A stretch of DNA of 64,000 nucleotides, from assembly GCA_949752735.1 (NCBI GenBank), contig OX457036.1:81380005-81444004 (forward strand), in the 5' to 3' direction. The notes under the pieces were generated by a model. It had not been told where the DNA came from. It saw only the letters and a program-made list of their open reading frames with translations, and did not search any database. Source of the stretch: Lumbricus terrestris (lineage: Eukaryota; Annelida; Clitellata; Crassiclitellata; Lumbricidae). Below are positions 11,479-22,879 of this stretch, one piece after another (positions within the stretch are counted from its first letter, which is position 1; every line of letters begins with the position of its first letter). A program made the translations under genes and the position numbers.

Positions 11479-11560
11479 CTCGATGTAAAATGCGAATAAA
11501 AACGTCAATTAACACAAATTTGTGCTTCCGTTAAATTTCTTAACCGAATTTCCGAGAGAA
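11479..11560 (-). other. Candidate noncoding first exon of the A20-like gene
   Basis: A near-consensus donor (CATCGAG then GTAAGT) lies on the minus strand with its last exon base at 11479, about 1.1 kb upstream of the ATG-bearing exon. That exon begins directly after an acceptor and so needs a leader exon. No ATG occurs in the 40 bases before the donor. The transcription start is not visible; the upper coordinate is arbitrary. A long TC/TCTG array (11668-11860) would lie just upstream. Confidence 0.35.
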
Positions 11561-11667
11561 TTTAAAAACCTGAACGAAAATAACACGACGAATAAATAAA
11601 CCCGCGTATCTCGTGAATAACGCGCATGTGTTACCACGGGAAAATTTTCAAGGGATTTTCCCAATCT

Positions 11668-12633
<966 letters not shown>

Positions 12634-12695
<62 letters not shown>
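12634..12695. repeat. (AT)n microsatellite
   Basis: About 30 AT units. It sits exactly at the 5-prime truncation point of the LINE that follows. Confidence 0.97.
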
Positions 12696-12696
<1 letters not shown>

Positions 12697-12697
<1 letters not shown>

Positions 12698-13755
12698 GGC
12701 TGAGATCCTTTCTTAGTGATCGTTCCTTTTCTGTGGTCCATGGCCCCTCTAGGTCCCTCTGGGTCCCCGCTCCTTACGGTCTTCCACAGGGCTCTGTCTT
12801 GGGCCCCCTTCTCTTCATAATCTATACCTCAGATCTTGCCTCTCTTCTTGCCTCCCATGCTATGCAAGCCCATCTGTATGCTGATGATGTGCAAGCCTAC
12901 CAGCACTGTCGTGCCTCTGACTCTGTTGCAACTGTCCGGTCTATGTACTTTGCCATGGAAGCCTTGGGGACTTGGATGTCGTCCAATCGACTTCGCCTCA
13001 ACTCTTTAAAAACTCAATTCATTTGGCTTGGCACTCGCCAGCAGTTGAAAAAGCTAGATATGACAACCATCGCTGATGCCTTTCCTGATTTTGTCTTCTC
13101 AACCAGAGTCCGTGACCTTGGTGTTACTCTGGACCAAGAGCTCACCTTTGCTCCACATATTCACTCACTCAGCCGTGCCTGTTATTATCAACTCCGTCAA
13201 CTACGCACTGTTGCTCGCTCACTTACTCCTACTGCTGCTGCAACCCTTGTCCATTCTTTTGTTACCACCAGACTTGACTACTGCTGCTCTCTCTATGCTG
13301 GCCTACCAATTTCCCGTCTGAGTTGCATTGATCGCGTCCTACGCTCTGCAGCCCGCCTTATTGGCCGCATACCTAAATTCAGCCACATCTCCAGCTATAT
13401 GCGTGACGTTCTCCACTGGCTTCCACTCAAGCAGCGAATTGAGTATAGGATATCTACTCTAGTCTGGCGCTGCATGCTAGGCCTTGCTCCTGCCTATCTT
13501 TGTGAGCTTTGTAGCCCTACTCTTAGTTCTCACCCCTTCCACTCCCTTCGTTCGACTGAACAAAGTCTACTCTCAGTACCTTTTGCTCGAACTTCCACTA
13601 TGCAGAGCCGTGCTTTCTCGGTGGTGGGACCCTCAACCTGGAATGGTCTTCCTCTGACCCTCCGCTCTCTTTGTAAAAATCCTTCTCAGACTTTCCTCTC
13701 TCATCTTAAAACAGTTTTATTTGGCCGCGCTGAGGTTGGGAGCGCCTCTGAGTAG
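12697..13755 (+). CDS. Reverse transcriptase, C-terminal part (non-LTR)
   Basis: The frame is open from 12697 (WLRSFLSDRSFS), earlier than the first ATG at 12733. YGLPQGSVLGPLLF and the catalytic HLYADDVQAY box identify a non-LTR reverse transcriptase. The thumb and C-terminal part (DLGVTLDQELTF, YCCSLYAGL, LHWLPLKQRIEY) is typical of the CR1/L2 group. About 350 residues remain; a full ORF2 would be about 900-1000. No frameshift is present in the remaining part. Confidence 0.85.
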
Positions 13756-13800
13756 CCCCCTTGAAGAGGCGCTATATAAATGCATATAATGAATGAATAC
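12697..13800 (+). mobile_element. CR1/L2-group LINE, 5-prime truncated, 3-prime end complete
   Basis: The element begins after the AT array inside the reverse transcriptase and runs through its C-terminal region to a structured 3-prime end. That end is a perfect 9-bp hairpin (AGCGCCTCT, loop, AGAGGCGCT; 13741-13773) followed by ATATAAAT and a short GAATGAATA tail. The open frame is intact to the stop, so the copy is fairly recent. Endonuclease and the first half of the reverse transcriptase are missing, so it cannot move by itself. Confidence 0.85.
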
Positions 13801-15052
13801 ATATCTATATAAATAAAGAAAAGATTCTGTGTGTCTGTCTGTCTGTTTGTTCGGGATGCATTTCCACAGTTTTTGAGCTTTTCACTCCAAACCTTCACTA
13901 CTGTGTAGGTCTCGGCACGAGACACAAAGTCGAGGGGTTGGCGATCCTCTACCACCATGGGGGCCAGGGTGGGGGTGCGAAACCCACCCCATTTTTTTCC
14001 AAAACATTTAGCCATTCATATGATTTTTTTTCCTAGATAGAGGGCCATCAGAACCACCCGGATCAGTAGTTGGTTAATCTCTACCACCAAGGGGGTCAGA
14101 GTGGGGGCAAAAACATTAAGACGGTTAGACACCTTCTTAAACGCTTAAATGGTCATTATATTAATGGCGAGAGCTGCTGTTGCAATTTTCACGAAAATCC
14201 TAATTTCTCGAGTGGCGTACTGCATGGTGCAGGTCGGTGTGGTGGGGTGAGGTGAGGTGGGAAAGAGGGTGTGGGTGGAGGGAGGGTGGGGTGGGGAAGG
14301 GTGTAGTGGGGTGGGGTGGAAGGAGGGTTGGGTGGAGGGTGAGGGATGGGGAGAGGGGGTAAATTTTTCCCGAAAACCCTAATTTAACGGGTGGCGTACT
14401 GGTGGAGGTCGTAGTGTGGTTGGGTGGGGTAGCGCGTGTATGGAGGGGTGGGGGTGAAGGAATTTATCCCCAAATCCAAATTTCACGGGTGGCGTACCGG
14501 TGGGGTCGGAGTGCGGTGGGGTGGGGGATGGCAGGGTGAGTGGGGGTGGAGGGTGGGTTGAGGGGTGGGGATCGTGGTGGGGTGGAGGTGGGGGTGGCAT
14601 GGAGGGTGGGGGGGTGAGGGTGGGGTGGGGTCGTGATGTGTGGGGGGTGGGCGGGATGGGGTGGAGGGGTGGGGGGTGGGGTGGAGGGGGTGAGGTGGAG
14701 GGTGGGGGTTGGGGTGTGGGTGGGGTATGGAACTGGGGTGGTGGGGTGAGGGTGAGGGTGGGGTGGAGGGTTGGGGGTGGGGAGTGGAGTGTAGGGGATG
14801 CGTGGGAGTTGGGTTGGGATGGAGTGGGGGTGGTGGGGTTGGGAGGGAATTAGGGGTTGAGTGGGGGTGGTGGGGGTTGGAGGGGTGGAGGGCTGGGTTG
14901 GGGGTGGGACGGGGTGGAAATTTTCCTGAAACCCAAATTTCTCGGGTGGCGTACCGGTAGAGGCCGGTTTGTGGTGGGGTGTTGTGTGGTGGGGTTGTGG
15001 CTGGAGCGGGTCGAATCCTAAATTTCCCGGGCAACGCCGGGTACCCCAGCTA
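13797..15052 (+). mobile_element. Nonautonomous interspersed element with an internal G-rich minisatellite
   Basis: It starts with ATATCTATATAAATAAAG and a (TGTC)n stretch after the LINE tail and ends in CCCGGGCAACGCCGGGTACC then CCAGCTAGTATAATA. Between lie a 300-base unique part and about 850 bases of GGGGTGG-type repeats. Within these the unit AATTT(C/A)(T/A)CGGGTGGCGTAC recurs (near 14205, 14379, 14478, 14934), and the terminal motif at 15021 is a variant of it. I recall the two ends as a pair from other animal genomes but cannot name the family with certainty. Confidence 0.5.
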
Positions 15053-15090
15053 GTATAATATATATATATACATATATAATATATATATAT

Positions 15091-15126
<36 letters not shown>
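15051..15126. repeat. (AT)n microsatellite
   Basis: An imperfect TATATA tract following the end of the previous element. It leads into TATAGGGTGTCTCGATAGG, which resembles the AGGGTGTCCCA terminus of the element at 39704, but no second end was found. Confidence 0.9.
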
Positions 15127-15130
<4 letters not shown>

Positions 15131-15364
15131 GTCTCGATAGGTCGAGAACGATTTTGAATGCAGAAAAATATATGTTATAGGCTACACAACATAATGTGGA
15201 AAGTTTTATACTGGCGGATAGGTTGTTCAAATGAAAATGTTACGCAAAGAAAATTAGATCACTAGCTCACTTATTCAAATTTTAGCGCCAATATCCGTGA
15301 CGTAATCAAATTCGTGCCAAGTAAACGTAAATAAGCAGCATTATCATTGAAGGTAATACGCCGA

Positions 15365-15563
15365 TTAGACAATGACCAGCGTTGCCACTCTTTGGGTTTT
15401 CACAAGATCTTGGGTTTTTCGATCCGCACGTGGGATATGGGGTTTTAGTGAGACGAACTTGGGTTTTCTCCTTGATTTTTTTGCGGCGGGAAATGGAAAA
15501 TTTTTCCCCGAAAATCCAGCCCCCTCCAAAACGAAAATCCTGGCGCCGCCACTGACAGAGGAA
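15365..15563 (-). mobile_element. Repeat fragment with CAGTGGCGGCGCCAGGA terminus
   Basis: On the minus strand the fragment begins CAGTGGCGGCGCCAGGATTTT. A sister terminus (CAGGGGCGGCGCCAAGA) is found at 47892, also minus. Both translate to a GRRQ(D/E)F-type peptide, a chance product of the terminus and not a gene. The other end is not clear. Confidence 0.4.
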
Positions 15564-15599
15564 TTGCGAGCGTGTAAAGCGATTGCTCATGAAGACAGG

Positions 15600-16620
15600 A
15601 AACAATTTATTTGTTTATTTATTCATTTATTCACCCATAAGTGACCCGGCCATTGATCCATTAATTCATCTACAGTTATATATAGGGCCTACGTCAGATT
15701 CTATCCATCCACCCACTATTCACCCACTCTTCTGCCCATTTAAAGGCGCTGTAGGTCTATCCATTAATCGTTTCATCCATTTATCAATGATTTCAAACTT
15801 TGCTGCAGGATCGAATCAAAGATCGAAAAACATAATGAAGTCAATAATTTCTACGCATAGAGGTTGAAAAAACGATTGATATCCAGACTGAAGACCGAAG
15901 CCCAAATAACAGAAAATAATAGAAGCAATTCAAATAGCGTCTGGTCTAACCTGGATAATGAAGCACCAGAGGTGTCTAAACGTACGTGGTGAATGTGAGG
16001 GAAAACGTGGTCAGCAACTATACCCACTCTGGCGTCGAAAGGACAAGGAAGTTCCTCGACGGACCACTGCGCATGGCTGGTAAACCTCGCGAACTTTAAA
16101 CAGCGTCGTTCTCTAGATAGGCCTAATTATAGGTTATCGTGTTGTTACATAATCAGCATTCTGTAGCCTACCCGGCATATATATTGTCCTTGTGCCCTCC
16201 TCGGTTGTCCATTCATCAATGGCATGCATGGGGAAAATATTTGCCAAATGTGGAATCGGGCATGTTCTCAAATTGCATATAGCATAATAAAATTAATGAT
16301 GTAATGTAGGCCTATTGTTATTTGAAACTTATATCGCACCGAAATCAGAAGAGGCGACATCTCACACAATAATTATTAAGGAAAGTATTGTAGCAATTTG
16401 TAGGCCTACGTATACATGGATTGCATAATAATTATTATGTGCTTGCATAGACACAAACGTACCTGGTACATTGTTGTCACTGTCCTAACATAACATGTAG
16501 GCCTATTAACTATCTGCGTTGGTTTTCTGTGTTGCTTTAGGAACCGCTACATTGCTGCTTGATGGGATTGGATTGAGGGGATTGTGAGGAGTGATGGTTT
16601 CGTGGCTCTGTGACAGTCTG
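15600..16620. other. Intergenic, no gene seen
   Basis: Mostly unique-looking sequence with several TAGGCCTA words (16120, 16306, 16400, 16498). No splice-consistent coding exon was recognised on either strand. Confidence 0.4.
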
Positions 16621-16626
16621 TGTTGT

Positions 16627-16672
<46 letters not shown>
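16621..16672. repeat. (GTT)n microsatellite
   Basis: About 15 GTT units. The poly-Asn frame antisense to it is an artefact. Confidence 0.95.
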
Positions 16673-17220
16673 ATGTTTGTAATTTATTTGTATTAGTACC
16701 TGCCGGGCCTCTGGCGTGGCGTAAAACCCCGTAAGCTCCTCGCAAAGGCAGGAGGACCCCTGGCGTGGCTAACTATAGGCCTAACTATAGAATCCCGCAA
16801 GCCCACTATTATTAATTTTAAAGGTTTTTCTTATTAATGTGTTGTTCGTGTTGAGCCGAGGGATGAGAAAGGGGGATGAAGGGAAGAGGGAAGTGGTGGA
16901 CGACGTGGAGCAAGATGGCAGTGGACAATCGAAACAGATACTCTAGATGAGGACAACCTCAACTCAATCGATGGCCATGCATGCAGGCGGAAGATTGTCC
17001 AACTTGGCGCAGAAACTCTTTTGTTACGAGACCGAAGCAGGTTGTTTGCAAATAGAATAAAATAATATGTAGGCTACTGTGTGTGGAGGACTTTGTATTA
17101 TAGTAGGCTAATCGTTATTTGGTCAATCAATTGTTTTTTCTGTGTCCTGTCTTTCTGATTGTTCTCGACTTTGTCTATCGCCCTGACATCACCGACATAC
17201 ATGCCAAAGTAGTCCTTGCC

Positions 17221-17382
17221 AAAGTAGTAAGTAAGTAAGTAAGTAAGTAAGTATGTAAGTAAGTAAGTGAGCGAGTGAGTGAGTGTGTGAGTGAGTGAGT
17301 GTGTGCGCAAGCGAGCGAGCAAGCAAGCAAGTAAGTAGGTTTGTGTGTATGTATGTATGTGTGTATGCATGTAGTATGTATG

Positions 17383-17413
<31 letters not shown>

Positions 17414-17416
17414 GTA
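17221..17416. repeat. Tetranucleotide array (AAGT/GAGT/GTAT)
   Basis: AAGT units drift into GAGT/GTGT, then CAAG, then a purer TATG run. Compound tetranucleotide satellite. Confidence 0.9.
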
Positions 17417-17892
17417 AGTTTGCATAGCCTTTTAATAATATAAAACAATTGCTCTCATCTTAAAACTAGACCGAACAGTAAAAGGGTTAAATACAAGTGC
17501 TATTGAAAAACCAATGCGACCAATGCAGTGACGGTTATAATTATAAAATTATGTACGCAGCCATAACAATGTATATCTAGATCGATCTATCTGCCTTATC
17601 CATGCTTTTAAAACGCAGTTTAGAAATCCATCAAAGGCTCTATGAATATGGCTGTCTAAGGAACCTGAGCATATGCCCTATATAATTATGTACTTTCATC
17701 GCTGCATGAAATAGTGTAGGCCTAATGCAATGAATTCGTAACTTAATTATACCTATAGCCGGTCACTGTTGTAACCATGCATTACCAGTGCGAGCAACCA
17801 GAGAGAAGATAATTATTATGAGTTTTAAAGGAGTTTTAAAGGAGTTAGAGAGACAGAAGCAGACAAAGACAGCGAGACAGACAGAGGGAAAG

Positions 17893-17896
<4 letters not shown>

Positions 17897-17962
<66 letters not shown>
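17897..17962. repeat. (GA)n(GACA)n microsatellite
   Basis: Pure GA units pass into GACA units. Frames through it (Arg-Glu, Ser-Leu) are artefacts. Confidence 0.95.
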
Positions 17963-17963
<1 letters not shown>

Positions 17964-18381
17964 AACAGACAGAGAGAGAACAAGTAAAGAAGATGGGACG
18001 GCATTCCACAGCTACATCATTGTTCGAAGTATAGGTTCGCCATAGACAATAGTGGATAGCGGATGCCACCATTAATTTTATTCGTGCTCAGCAACAGACG
18101 CGCCATGTTGGCTTGTGTTAATGAAAACCACATTGAGTTTATCCAAATTTATTATTCTAACAATGGCCTACTATAGTCCTATAGGCCCTATAGATAGCCC
18201 ATTATTGAAATTTTTTGTAGCATTTCCGCGTTAGTTTTGTCAAATCGAGTTTACTATGTAAATAGGTTACGTATAGGTCCTAAGAATATAAAATGTTGCT
18301 TTCTAAGAAACAAATGGATGACAATTGTTGCATAGGATCACACCTTATTTTTCGCTCGCTCTCAGATTACGCTTAGATTAC

Positions 18382-18403
18382 GCTATTCTTAGCTAAGAAT
18401 AGC
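18382..18403. repeat. Perfect 22-bp palindrome
   Basis: GCTATTCTTAG is immediately followed by its reverse complement with no spacer. It is about 180 bases beyond the stop codon of the mucin-like gene, on its downstream side. Confidence 0.7.
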
Positions 18404-18579
18404 CTAGGCGTCTTTACAAACCAAAGTGTAGTAAATGGCATGGAACATCGTATACCCTCGGTCAGCAAAGAGTCAAACAGTAATTTAAACACAACCTCAG
18501 CAATAAATTGTCTGTAATTCTCAATGCTATTAGTATATTTGCTAAAGCGTCGCATACGCTAAATAAACGTAAAGCAGCT

Positions 18580-19081
18580 TTAGTCTACGAAAAGCTTCGT
18601 GACGAAGGCAAGAAGCAGAAGGAGAACTCCGGCGCCCACAGGGGAGCTGAGACGCGGAGTCCCGGAGTAAAAGATGACCGGACTTGGGAGTGGGTTCAGT
18701 GTGATCAAGGTGTAGGAGGTCGTCAGTGTGTCGCAGAATGGAAGGGTGGTCATGGTGGTGGGCGGTGGCGTCGTGGTTGGAGCGGTGGTGGTGGGAGGGG
18801 TGGTCGTTGTCGCTGGGGTGCTGGCCGCTGTCGTGGTCGGACCAGCTGGCGTCCACAGGCAGACGGTGGTTGTGACGACGGTAGGTTTCTGCGTTGTCTT
18901 TGTCGTCCCTGATGGCCCTTCTGATACCGCTGCTGCTGCTGTTACCGCTGCTGCTGTCTGGAACGCTATAGGGATGCAGTGGGTCGTCGACGGTGTTGAC
19001 GGTGTAGGTGTTGTTGTTGTCGTTGTGGTCGTCGGTTTTGTCGTCGTAGGAGTTGTCCTCGTCGTCGTCGTCGTCGCGTAT
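18580..19081 (-). CDS. Membrane-protein gene, last exon (Thr-rich region and hydrophobic C-terminus)
   Basis: The exon starts in phase 2 after GGGACAG and ends with TAA at 18582-18580. The frame YATTTTTRTTPTTTKP continues through Thr/Pro repeats built on ACG/ACC triplets, interrupted by an Ala-rich patch and three Cys. It closes with SSPVGAGVLLLLLAFVTKLF. The other two frames across the triplet repeat are also open but fit neither the splice phase nor a known architecture. Confidence 0.6.
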
Positions 19082-21883
19082 CTGTCCCACAAACAACCCA
19101 ACACCAACACATCACATTACATTACATTACAACACAATGTTCTTTTCACGCAGAATAATAAATTATTATTGGAGTGGCAAACTGTCGTCGTTGACCATTC
19201 CAGCGCTCGCGAATAAGCTGGTGCCCGGCGTTTCGCCTTCAAGCGGTGCTTTAGAGGTTTGGAGTTTACGATTACGATTGGGATCATCGTAGGCATAGAT
19301 TGTAATTGATAAATTGCTGCACTGCTATTTAGAGGGTATAGGACTATAGGTAGGCCAAAAAATGCTGCGCTTATTCGTGTGGACTAAGTTATAGTGTTGC
19401 ATTCACCATTTGCATGAATAAACATATTCTGAAGGCTTTTAAAATGGCCAAGTAACACATGGACAACCAAGTATGAGCACGTCGATGAAAGAAAAGAGTG
19501 AGCAGTAGAAAAATAATGCGTGCGTAGGTTTGTAGGTTCGTACCTGTCGGCGCAAGGTTCAAATGCTCCGTTTTGCAGATAGTAGCGGACAGACCCAAGC
19601 GGGTTGACGTACCCCGTATTCCTCACCACAGGTTGATTTGCTAAGGAAGAAAATTAATCTTCATTTATTTGTCATTTTTCTTTATTTATATATATAATTA
19701 TTTTACATAGACCTATATATATAATTTATATATATTATATTATAATCACACGAATTGGCATCATTCTTGTCGTTCTTCAGCCAGACTGACCTAACATTGC
19801 AGTTTGGTCATCGATTTTCTTAGCAGCATCGTTGCAATAATTATTATCTCACACATTATCACACCAACGAAACAGTCCTGGCGTAAATCTAGGGCTTATA
19901 CCTCGTTATCCTGCCTGCTCGTGTCAATGTGCGGAGGCCCTAGTAGATAGAACGCTCATCGCCTTTCATGGTCGGGATGTTACCGTAAGTTGTGTAACAT
20001 CAAGTGGGCAATTGAATGAGTATCGACTCTTAGTTGTAATACCGTAATCTTCGTTTATTAACATTCAATCTGACAGACCCCAGAATGATTACAGATAGCC
20101 TACAAGTTATACGAAACACGGCCCGCTTCGAACGACACGCAGGTCGGCTACACAGCAGGTTCGGTAGCTTAACACTAATGGCCTAAGTGCTGGAACGCTC
20201 CTGGTTCGGCCAAGCCAGGAGTGGGGGCGATCTTATTTTCAACAGACCCGAGGCAAACAGCACAACAGAAAGCGTCACTGGCAGCTAACAGAAGATTCAA
20301 ATGAATTTTTGCCCTTACCGAGGCTTGAACCCAGGTCGCGATAATGACTACTCAGTTTATCGACCAGCGCTCTCTCAACTGAGCTACGGGCGCCCCAGGC
20401 CGTAGGGTATCTAACTCCTACATACCCTTTGCCTGCCACTTCTTGCCTCAGTCATTTCAACCTTATAATACTGACCATGAGGAGCATTGTTGAATGAGAA
20501 GTTTCAAACAAAGACATTTTAGGGTGTATACCTTGCGCAGCCTGACTATTAATTAGATCTTCTCGACGATATATTATATACATTGATAAACTGAGCATTA
20601 AGCCAAATTTTAGCGAATCAAAGAAAGTAATAAGTATTCTAACATTTGACTCCAAGGACAATTCCAGCGATGATGCCTCCGAGTGCGGCCAGAGCCAGCA
20701 GACCACCGAGCATCGCCCAGAGAGGTCGCATCTGGGGACCACAACATCCGGTCGTCATGTTCATCTGTCAATCAATTTTATTCGTTGAATTATTCTAGAG
20801 GTTAAGGGTTTTGAAACAAGGACGTAATAATATTATCAACAAATGGTTTATTTAGGAAATAATTATAGAGCACACTATTATCACGTCTATTTTGCATGCA
20901 TTTAGGTAACAGGCGTAGGCCCTATATATCTTACCATGTGCTTAAAGTGTAGAAAAAGAAGTGCCTGCAGACGCTCCTTAACTTTCCAGCCTGTGCTGGC
21001 GAAATAAGTGGCAGGACGGCGTTCAGATTTGAAAATAAGTTCATGGACGCCGTCCATGATCGTCCAGCCACACTTTTAGCCCTGAGCTTACCATGACTAT
21101 TTTGCGCATTACAATTAGGAAATATAGCCCACTATAATCAGCACCCCTGTTTTGCGTCCATAGGCCTATGTATAGAAACTTGAACCTATCATATACCTGT
21201 CTTTTCCTATTTTTTGATACATGCATCTCGTTTAGGCCTACTGTTAGAAATGCTTGTAAGCTATAGGGAACTGTATGAAGTGTGCTTACTCTGGGTCCAT
21301 ACATCTCGTAGCTTTCCAGTCCCTTCGGCCCGACTGGTCTCGATCCCTTTGGGTTAAACTGCACCTGTCTCGAGCTGTTGTACCTCACTCCATATCTATT
21401 GTGTCCGAACTCCGTCCTCGTGCTTGGTCCTCCGTTTCCGAATCGGTGGTGCCCTCCCTGCCCGTACTTCTCCGTCGCCCTCCACGATCTCGGCGGTCTT
21501 GACTGCGGGTTCTGGTTCGGGTTTCTGCCCCATGGCTGTTGTCGCTCGCCTCCGTTGCGAGGACTCCCAGGACCTTCCCTTCCAGGGTCTCGAGGATTCG
21601 CAGAGCTGTACCTTGGTGGAGGAGTGTCGTACTGGGGGTAAGGTTGGCCGTTTGCGGGGGTGGCCGGCTGATTGGGGTATTTAGGGTACAAAGAAGTCGG
21701 GGGTGGAGATGGCGGTCCTTGTGTTACGTAGGCTGGCTTATTTGGAATTATTTTGTTTGGCGCCGTATATTGAGGCATGTACGACTGAACATACGATGGA
21801 CCGGACGGATTGGAAACTTTCTCAACGGCGGCTGCAACGATATGCTCCTTGGGCCAATGCCCAGCCCCACTGGCAATGGGCAT
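18580..21883 (-). CDS. Unrecognised single-pass membrane protein: Pro-rich tail, transmembrane helix, Thr-rich mucin-like part, hydrophobic C-terminus (whole gene)
   Basis: Four coding exons join in phase: 21883-21290, 20764-20644, 19640-19544 and 19081-18580, giving 437 residues. Residues 1-198 are rich in Pro, Gly, Tyr and Arg with a PPRY (PPxY) motif. Residues near 212-236 are a Gly/Ala/Leu-rich transmembrane segment preceded by CC. A short segment with one Cys follows, then about 110 residues dominated by Thr and Pro with three Cys. The last 20 residues (VGAGVLLLLLAFVTK) are a second hydrophobic stretch. A type II orientation with a mucin-like exterior, perhaps GPI-anchored at the C-terminus, is my inference. 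I know no family with this order. The ATG at 21883 is the first in the spliced message if the leader exon at 22686 is right. Confidence 0.65.
19203..19290 (+). repeat. (GATTAC)n-tailed repeat, copy 1
   Basis: GCGAATAAGCTGGTGCCCGG then a GGTGCTTTAGAGGTTTGGAG block and TACGATTACGATTG. It is shared with the copies at 23752, 28727 (minus), 56690 and 57085. It lies in an intron of the membrane-protein gene, in reverse orientation. Confidence 0.65.
19544..19640 (-). CDS. Membrane-protein gene, exon 4
   Basis: A 97-base exon, phase 1 in (TCCTTAG) and phase 2 out (GTACGA). It encodes NQPVVRNTGYVNPLGSVRYY and then LQNGAFEPCAD. It links the transmembrane exon to the Thr-rich exon and keeps the frame at both ends. 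Confidence 0.6.
20046..20396 (-). mobile_element. tRNA-derived SINE, family 2, copy 1
   Basis: On the minus strand the head GCCCGTAGCTCAGTTGAGAG and GGTTCAAGCCTCG form good A and B boxes. A 270-base body is shared with the plus-strand copy at 34891 (CTGTTAGCTGCC, CTTGGCCGA, ACTTAGGCCATTAG, GCCGACCTGCGTGTCGT, TCAGATTGAA). It is a retroposon, not a tRNA gene: the anticodon arm is imperfect and the body is unrelated to tRNA. Confidence 0.8.
20644..20764 (-). CDS. Membrane-protein gene, exon 3 (transmembrane segment)
   Basis: A 121-base exon from a TTGACAG acceptor (phase 0) to a GTTAGA donor (phase 1), encoding MNMTTGCCGPQMRPLW, then a helix rich in Leu, Ala, Gly and Ile (AMLGGLLALAALGGIIAGIV). 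Reading through the donor would hit TAG after two more residues. A short 40-residue protein is therefore the alternative, but the next exon's phase fits the splice. The CC just before the helix could be palmitoylated. Confidence 0.65.
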
Positions 21884-21914
21884 GATGGCCGACCGATTCT
21901 GTGGACAAGCCCCT
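21290..21914 (-). CDS. Membrane-protein gene, exon 2 (Pro-rich N-terminal region)
   Basis: The exon starts after CTTTCAG at 21914; about 30 bases of leader precede the ATG at 21883. It ends in phase 0 at a GTAAGC donor. The protein is Pro/Gln/Tyr/Gly-rich (QGPPSPPPTSLYPKYPNQ), contains TPPPRYSS, a PPxY motif of the kind bound by WW domains, and an Arg/Gly/Asn-rich second half. It is predicted to be disordered and, in my model, cytoplasmic. Confidence 0.65.
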
Positions 21915-22685
21915 CTGAAAGTAAACAGTAATTAGACACATCACTTCATCGTAAGCTCATAATTTGACATTTAACAATATATAATTTATATTAGACCCAA
22001 ATAATAATTAACGTGTAGCCTAATTGCACATTATTTTGTAATGCCCATTTCCAGTTATTTATAGGCCTTAATGGCGTCTCTTCGAGAAAACTCTAAAAGG
22101 TGCTCCCGACATGATTAAGCCTACGCTACACTTAGATCATGATTGGACGGAATGGTCTGCAACCGTTTGCGAAGTAGGCCAAAAGACATGAAAAGTAAAT
22201 GAAGTTCATGTCACAATAACATTGATAACTTGATAATAATCTTCAATTTCTGACAATAATTAATCCACATAAGATATTTAGCATTTTTTTTATCGCGTGC
22301 CTCTGAAGGAAACCATTCAGTTTTTTTAAAACATATGCCATAATTACGCAAATAGTCTAAATGGGTAGGCTATGCACAAGACTTGCCAACATAAAACTAC
22401 CTCTCCAGTAGGCTTATAGGGCTTATCTATGAATACTTCTTCTTTCAGGTGGGATTTTTGAGTAGGCTATCGGACTTTTGTTCAGCCTAATGGATAATAT
22501 AAGCTTAATTATGGGCCTATTGCAACCACGTTGTCTGTACACAAAATTCTGGTAGCAGTTTTTCAATTAAACGATTATCTTTTAAAAGCCTCTATTTTAA
22601 AACATAAATCAAGGCCCACATGGCAAGCTTATCGGTTCTAAATCACAGCCTGATTCTCATAAATTCATTAGCTACATTGACTTAC

Positions 22686-22800
22686 CCTTAATGTGATAAA
22701 ACCGAAATAATTAATCGAAATCTTGTCTTCCTTCTTAAACTCTTACGCCTGAAGGCTGTCCCCGTCTTCTGCGAAACTCAAATGGCGTCTGAGTGAGTGT
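22686..22800 (-). other. Candidate noncoding first exon of the membrane-protein gene
   Basis: A consensus donor (AAGG then GTAAGT) has its last exon base at 22686. There is no ATG in the preceding 110 bases, consistent with a leader exon spliced to the acceptor at 21914. The upper end is not defined. Confidence 0.4.
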
Positions 22801-22868
22801 GTTGATCTTCAGTCGAGTCGTTGGTTACGGTCGCACCAAACCGACTTTTCAATAGATAGATCAGTGCA

Positions 22869-22876
22869 TGACGTCA
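22869..22876. promoter_or_regulatory. CRE-like site TGACGTCA
   Basis: A perfect palindromic CRE (CREB/ATF/AP-1 class) lies about 70 bases upstream of the candidate first exon, a promoter-proximal position. An 8-mer also occurs by chance. Confidence 0.3.
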
Positions 22877-22879
22877 GAT

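Noticed and set aside
14483..15034. 183-codon Pro/His-rich frame
   Set aside because: It is the reverse of the G-rich minisatellite; composition is fully explained by the repeat and no splice or domain support exists.
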